This document shows positions 59,524-64,000 of a DNA stretch of 64,000 bases, piece by piece (the first letter of the stretch is position 1; each line of letters begins with the position of its first letter). The DNA comes from CAVVST01 sp963750995. Lineage in GTDB: Bacteria > Acidobacteriota > Vicinamibacteria > Vicinamibacterales > UBA2999. The stretch covers positions 496,001 through 560,000 of the forward strand of contig CAVVST010000001.1 in assembly GCA_963750995.1 (NCBI GenBank), in the 5' to 3' direction. The notes under the pieces were generated by a model that was not told the origin of the DNA, did no database searches, and was given only the letters and a program-made list of their open reading frames with translations. The translations under genes and the position numbers were made by a program.

Positions 59524-60322
59524 CACGCTGCGGATGCGGCATGACGAGCATTACGTCGAGGCGCTGACCGCCTCGGAGGGCGCACCGGTCGGCCGCATGG
59601 TACCGATCGAGTCGCTCGATCCGAACCCGGCTCAGCCCCGGCAGGTGATGGGCGACCTCTCCGAGCTGATGGCGTCGATTGCCGAGAAGGGCGTGATCGA
59701 GCCGCTCATCGTCCGCCAGGTCGGCAACCGCTACCAGATCATCGCCGGCGAGCGGCGCTACCACGCGTCTGTGCAGGTCGGGTTGCGGGAACTGCCGGTC
59801 GTGTTGCGCGAGGCTGATGACGCCGAGGTCATGGAGCTGGCGCTAATCGAAAACCTCCAGCGCAAAGACTTGACGGCGTTCGAAGAAGCGGAGGCACTGC
59901 AGCAGCTCGCGCAGAAGTGTCGCTACACGCACGAGGATATGGCGCGGAGGCTTGGCAAGTCGCGCACGGCGATCACCGAAGCGCTGTCGCTGAACAACAT
60001 GCCCGACGAGGTGCGGAATCTTTGTCGGCTGGCCGACATTTCCTCCAAGTCGACGCTGCTGCAGATCGTGCGGCAGTCCGAGCCCAAGAAGATGCTGGCG
60101 CTGGTTCAGCGCATGGCGTCGCAGGGCGCGGTCACGCGTAAGGACGTCCGTGCGGAGACCGCCACGGTGAAGGCCGGGAAGCCGCGGCAGTTTGTGTTCT
60201 CGTTCAACCCACCCGCAAAGACGTTCCAGCTGCGTATGAGTTTCAAGAAAGGGCGCGTCGAGAAGGCCGAGATTATCGAGGCGCTCGAGAACATCATCCG
60301 CGAATTGAGAGCGGCCAGGTAG
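59501..60322 (+). CDS. parB: Chromosome partitioning protein ParB
   Basis: 273 residues from a GTG inside the parA 3' end. The CTPase/ParB domain contains PIESLDPNPAQPRQVMGDLSEL, IAEKGVIEPLIVRQ, IIAGERRYHASVQVGLRELPVV and LALIENLQRKDLTAFEEA; a helix-turn-helix follows (YTHEDMARRLGKSRTAITEALSL). The C-terminal dimer domain is longer than usual and basic. No clear parS site (GTTTCACGTGAAAC-like) is visible in this window. Confidence 0.95.
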   Translation: MSKRGLPNTLRMRHDEHYVEALTASEGAPVGRMVPIESLDPNPAQPRQVMGDLSELMASIAEKGVIEPLIVRQVGNRYQIIAGERRYHASVQVGLRELPVVLREADDAEVMELALIENLQRKDLTAFEEAEALQQLAQKCRYTHEDMARRLGKSRTAITEALSLNNMPDEVRNLCRLADISSKSTLLQIVRQSEPKKMLALVQRMASQGAVTRKDVRAETATVKAGKPRQFVFSFNPPAKTFQLRMSFKKGRVEKAEIIEALENIIRELRAAR

Positions 60323-60428
60323 TAGGTTCGCTGGGGCGGCAGGTGTCCAGTTTATCTTGACGAAAAGACCGGCTCTCAGCCTAACGTCGCATAATATACG
60401 TTATGTTAACCAAATACGGTAAGTGGCG

Positions 60429-62643
60429 TTACGCGGTCCAGTTCTTTGCGGGAAACTCCCGGTCGGGCGCCTCGACTTCGATCGGCCCGTGCCGGGGGTG
60501 ATGCTCCACTTCGGCACCGCCCCGATTCACCGCTACCAGGAATCCCACCGCGTCGTGTGTCTTTACGCCGAGGCAAGCAAAGGGGATCCGCAGCTCGACG
60601 ATCTCGGCTGCCGCCGCCAGCAGTCCCGCGCATTCGCGCCGCCTCCAGGTGCCATCCGCCAGGCGTTCCTCCAAGAGCGCCGTGACCCCGTCCCGGTCGC
60701 CCCGGACGACGACCTGGACGCCAGCCGGCTTGAGGAACTTCACCCGCACATCACTCCCTGACTCGATCAGCCTCCGCATCGGTCCGGTGCCGTCGACCCG
60801 GATGTAGAGATGTCGCAGGTCGACGCCGAATTCGACCACCGAGACGATGGCGATCCGGTCGGCGACCTGGTGCATCGAGCCGGCCGTCTCCGAGGCATCC
60901 ACGCATCCGGCTCCAATCCATTCGAAGTAGCTGGTCGTCTGGCCGTCGATGGTGGGATGAATGAACCCGGTCGGCGGCGCGACGCGGACGGCCGGCAGCG
61001 CCGTCGAGATATTGGTGACGAACAGCTCCTCGGGCACTGGCCGATCCAGCGCCCGGTAGACGTTGCGCACGTGCCGGCGGAACAGGTCGTCAAAGGCGAA
61101 GTCGTGCTCAGAGGAATGGTCGTCGCCATACCACCAGAACCAGTCGCTGCCTTCCGCGATCAGGATTTCCTCCCGCGCCCGGGCTAGCGCCGCCGGCGGC
61201 GTCGAGGCGGCCGCGGCGTCGAGCATCCGACGGGCGTCGACCAGCTGGCTCCAGGCGCGGTGATCGTCCGTATGGCCAATCCAGATGTAGAAGTCCCCGT
61301 TAATCCATGAGCCGGGGAAAATCGACGGCAGCGACTCGGCCGCCGCCGCGCCCGAGCACGCTTCCGACATCGTTACCGTCTGGAGTTCGGGATGCGACTC
61401 GAGCCTCTTGTACAGGGCGCGCAGGAACGGGCGGCCCTGCCCGTCGTAGTACTCCCAGGCATTCTCCCCGTCGAGAATGACGAAGATGGTCGCCTCTGCC
61501 CCGCCGGTGCGGGCGGCGTAGCGGCGGCCGGCGCCCACGAGCCGCTGGATGAAATCGTCCGCGGCGCCGTCAGCCGACCACGACGCGTAGCTGAAACCAA
61601 TCAGGTCCGACAAGGCATGGTCGCGGAAGCCGCAGGCGACCTGCGGCGCCGGGGTATCCGACCACTGTACGGAGCGGTACAGCGCCTCGGGTTGATCGAC
61701 GTGGCCCTCGGCGCCGCGAGTGAACGCGATGCCGCGAGTCCTGGCGAGGATCTCCTCGTCGGTCGCCATCCACTGGAATCCCGCGTCAGCGGCCAACTGG
61801 ACCATCGCGTCCGACACAGAGCCTTCGGACGGCCAGAGTCCCACGGGCCGGCGGCCGAAGAGGCGCTGGTGCAGTGCCGCGCCGCGTTCGAGCTGCTCTG
61901 CTGCGTCGCCGGGATATCGAAACGGCTCGCGCGGCATGCGCGGAATGCGGGTGCGTGCGGAGGTAAATGTCCGAGTCGCACAGGAGCGGTAGGATCGGAT
62001 GGTAGAAGGGGGAGGCCGACAGCTCGACCTGTCCTCGTTCGGCCGCCGCCGCATACTCGGGAATCACCAGCCCCAGGATCTCGAGTTCGACCGCGCGCAG
62101 CGTCGCCTTGTCCTCTTCGGTAAACCGCCGGCCCTTGGCCAGCAGCGCTCGCACCCGCTCGTCGCGCTGATGGTAGTCCGGGTCGAGCCACACGAGCTTG
62201 TGCCACACCTGCAGATCGCGCAGGTCGTCGACCGAAAACTGCGCCGCCTGCGATCGCGCGCTCAACCCCGCGCCATTCGAGCCCCGCTGCTCGAGGAGCT
62301 GCCGGTACCGGGGATAGGGATCGATCATGCGCGGCCGGTGCGCGTGGAAAAACTGCTCCAGGCAGAAGGCGCGTTCCTCTTCAGTCAGGGCCGCCGCCGG
62401 CTTGAGCCCCAGCTCGAGATGGCGATCGCGCGCCTCCTCGCGGGCGAAGGCCTCCAGTTGCACGAGCAGCGAGGGCACCAGGTTGAAGGTGGCTTTGACC
62501 CGCGGAAATTCACGCAGGATGGCCACCATCCCCCAGTAGTCCTTGAGCGCATGCAGCCGCACCCAGGGAAGCATGTGCTCCCCCGTCATGAGGTCCTGGT
62601 AGAACGGCTGATGCATGTGCCAGAGGACGGCAACGCGGGTCAT
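60429..62643 (-). CDS. Glycoside hydrolase family 57 protein, one-base frameshift
   Basis: Starts MTRVAVLWHMHQPFYQDLM. The N-terminal barrel (VKATFNLVPSLLVQLE, SASPFYHPILPLLCDSDIYL) breaks at an extra base, + strand 61938, and continues as MPREPFRYPGDAAEQLERG. The repaired protein has about 737 residues. The likely nucleophile is in VGLWPSEGSVSD and the general acid in VILDGENAWEYYDG; the C-terminal half is a beta-sandwich. GH57 enzymes are alpha-amylases, branching enzymes or 4-alpha-glucanotransferases; this one acts on alpha-glucans of unknown type. Divergent from lptFG. Confidence 0.9.
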
Positions 62644-62657
62644 AATTGAAGAGTCGG

Positions 62658-64000
62658 ATGCGGATAATCGATCGCTATGTGATTCGTGAGGTGCTGTGGC
62701 CCTTCGTGATCGGGCTGCTGGTCTTCACGTTCATGTTAATCATTCCGTTCCTGATCGAGTACGCCGAAAGCTTTATCTCCAAAGGTGTCGCGATCCCGGT
62801 GGTCCTGCGGATCATGGCGACGCTGCTCCCCCAGGCACTGGCGCTGACCATCCCGATGTCGCTCCTGCTCGGTCTGCTGGTGGCGTTCGGGCGGCTCTCG
62901 GCCGACCGCGAGTTCGTCGCGATGCAGGCCTGCGGCGTCAGCCTGATGCGCCTGATGCGTCCCGTCGGCCTCCTGTCGGTGCTGGCCTGGATCGACCACC
63001 TCGTACATCCTGCTGGTTGCCGTGCCGGATGCCAACCAGCGATTCCGCGAAATCACGTTTGCGGTGGTGGCCGCCCGGGCAGAGGGGGAAGTGCGGCCGC
63101 GCGTGTTCTTCGAGGACTTCCCCGACGTCGTGCTGTACGTCCGCGAAGTTCCCGCGTCGGGAGGCGGGTGGCGCGATGTGTTCATGGTCGACAGCCGCCC
63201 CGGCCAGCCGCCCGCCACCTATCTGGCCCGTTCCGGTCGGGTCGTGATCGATCGCGAGCGACGTTGGCTCGATCCGAGCGGCCGCGAAATGACCGGCACG
63301 GTTGAGATGGTGCTCGAGGACGGCGCGCGCCACACCGCCGACGCCGCGGGCAAGTACGAGGTATTCCAGTTCCGCCAGCTGCTGCTGCGTCTGAACCCGG
63401 AAACGGTCTTCCCGCGCGAGGGTCCGACGCCGGGCGCGCGCGAGATGTCCATCCCGCAGCTGCGCGCCCGGGCCGCGGAGCTGGAAACGCAGGGCATCTA
63501 TCCACACAGCGAGTTGTTCGAGATCCAGAAGAAGTTTTCGATCCCCTTTGCGTGCCTGGTGTTCGGCTTGATTGGCCTGGCGCTCGGCGCCAGCAACCGC
63601 CGCGACGGGAAGCTGGCGAGTTTCGTGGTCGGTGTCGGCGTCATCTTCATCTATTACGTGCTGCTCTGGCTGGGCCAGTCGTTGGTCCGTGGGCACGTGG
63701 TGCCGCCGTGGGTGGCGGCCTGGATGCCGAACATTGCGCTCGGCGGCCTCGGGCTGCTGCTGTTCCGGTGGCGCGACCGGGCAGGCGATCGTCAGATCCG
63801 GATTACCGCGCTAATGCGCCTGATCCCGACATTCCGCATCCCGCCGCTCAGGCTGCCGTTGCTCGGGACGCTGGATCGCTACGTGGCGGCGACATATGCG
63901 CGCGTCGCGGGCCTCGCGGCCGTCTCCATGGCCGGCATCTTCTACATCTCGACGTTCCTGGACTTGTCGGACAAAGTGTTCCGGGGGCAGGCGACGTGGA
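62658..64000 (+). CDS. Fused LptF/LptG permease, frameshifted and cut by window end
   Basis: Starts MRIIDRYVIREVLWPFVIGL (ATG 62658; a TTG 12 bases upstream is less likely). The first YjgP/YjgQ unit has IIPFLIEYAESFISKG and LLPQALALTIPMSLLLGLLVAFGRLSADREFVAMQACG, then breaks at an extra base near 62991 and continues STTSYILLVAVPDANQ, FEIQKKFSIPFACLVFGLIGLALG and FIYYVLLWLGQSL. After about residue 400 a second unit begins (LDRYVAATYARVAGLAAVSMAG, FLDLSDKVFRG), so both LPS-export permease halves lie in one chain. The 3' end is outside the window. Confidence 0.88.

Noticed and set aside
60022..60039. Third ATGTCGGC-type palindrome inside parB
   Set aside because: It encodes residues (LCRLADIS) that fit the ParB sequence, so it is probably coincidental.
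60391..60410. AT-rich near-palindrome CATAATATACGTTATG and the word TATGTTAAC shared with 20304-20312 as an operator or parS-like site
   Set aside because: Only two short occurrences, no resemblance to known parS, and no consistent position relative to genes.

Overview
The window is a dense, high-GC stretch of chromosome from a Gram-negative bacterium. A complete Tol-Pal cluster, Lpt components (LptC/A-like, LptB and a fused LptF/LptG), a TolC-type outer-membrane protein and lipoproteins show the double membrane. The gene mixture (HPr kinase, RapZ and a permease-less PTS beside sigma-54; bacilliredoxin; KimA; PAT-family permease; GH57) and the many short intergenic palindromes suggest Acidobacteriota, perhaps Vicinamibacteria. 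That placement is inference. Nothing indicates a prophage, plasmid, insertion sequence or CRISPR array; this is housekeeping chromosome.

Layout. 1-1.6 kb: end of an RND pump plus TolC-like partner. 1.7-9.7 kb: M48 protease, outer-membrane barrel, a beta-lactamase-fold protein lacking its catalytic residues, DUF4390, DinB-like, bacilliredoxin, an exported kinase-like/PAP2 fusion, and a secreted DUF4214/EF-hand/LecA-like protein. 9.8-16.4 kb: KimA potassium transporter, acyP, apt, tRNA-Arg(CCT), TPR membrane protein, peptide-binding lipoprotein, AmpG-like permease. 16.4-29.7 kb: mutS, tsaB-rimI, YdcH-like, psd-pssA, a 1315-residue NtrY-like kinase, membrane protein, aminotransferase, PQQ-type propeller. 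29.7-38.9 kb: guaA, dnaE, accA, recJ, alpha/beta hydrolase. 38.9-48.9 kb: a co-directional run lptC/A-lptB-rpoN::hpf-hprK-rapZ-EIIA-ptsH-ptsI-cupin. 49-54.5 kb (minus): tolQ-tolR-tolA/tonB-tolB-pal-cpoB-ssb. 54.6-64 kb: recN, miaB, bifunctional nuclease plus a decayed copy, parAB, GH57, lptFG.

Two themes deserve attention. First, at least nine conserved genes (M48, the LecA-like gene, apt, the AmpG-like gene, the aminotransferase, tolQ, parA, GH57, lptFG) carry exactly one extra base; both halves remain well conserved, and several are normally essential. Systematic sequence error is the likeliest cause, so these genes should be treated as intact until reads are checked. Second, short palindromes and mirror word-repeats fill intergenic gaps and have also entered reading frames: a hairpin cassette inside dnaE, the junction of an rpoN-hpf fusion, the RapZ N-terminus and the TolB leader. 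This resembles the in-frame palindromic elements known from Rickettsia and is the most unusual feature of the window. No clearly new multi-gene system was found; the best candidates for new biology are the RpoN-HPF fusion, the exported kinase-like/PAP2 fusion and the calcium-lectin protein.
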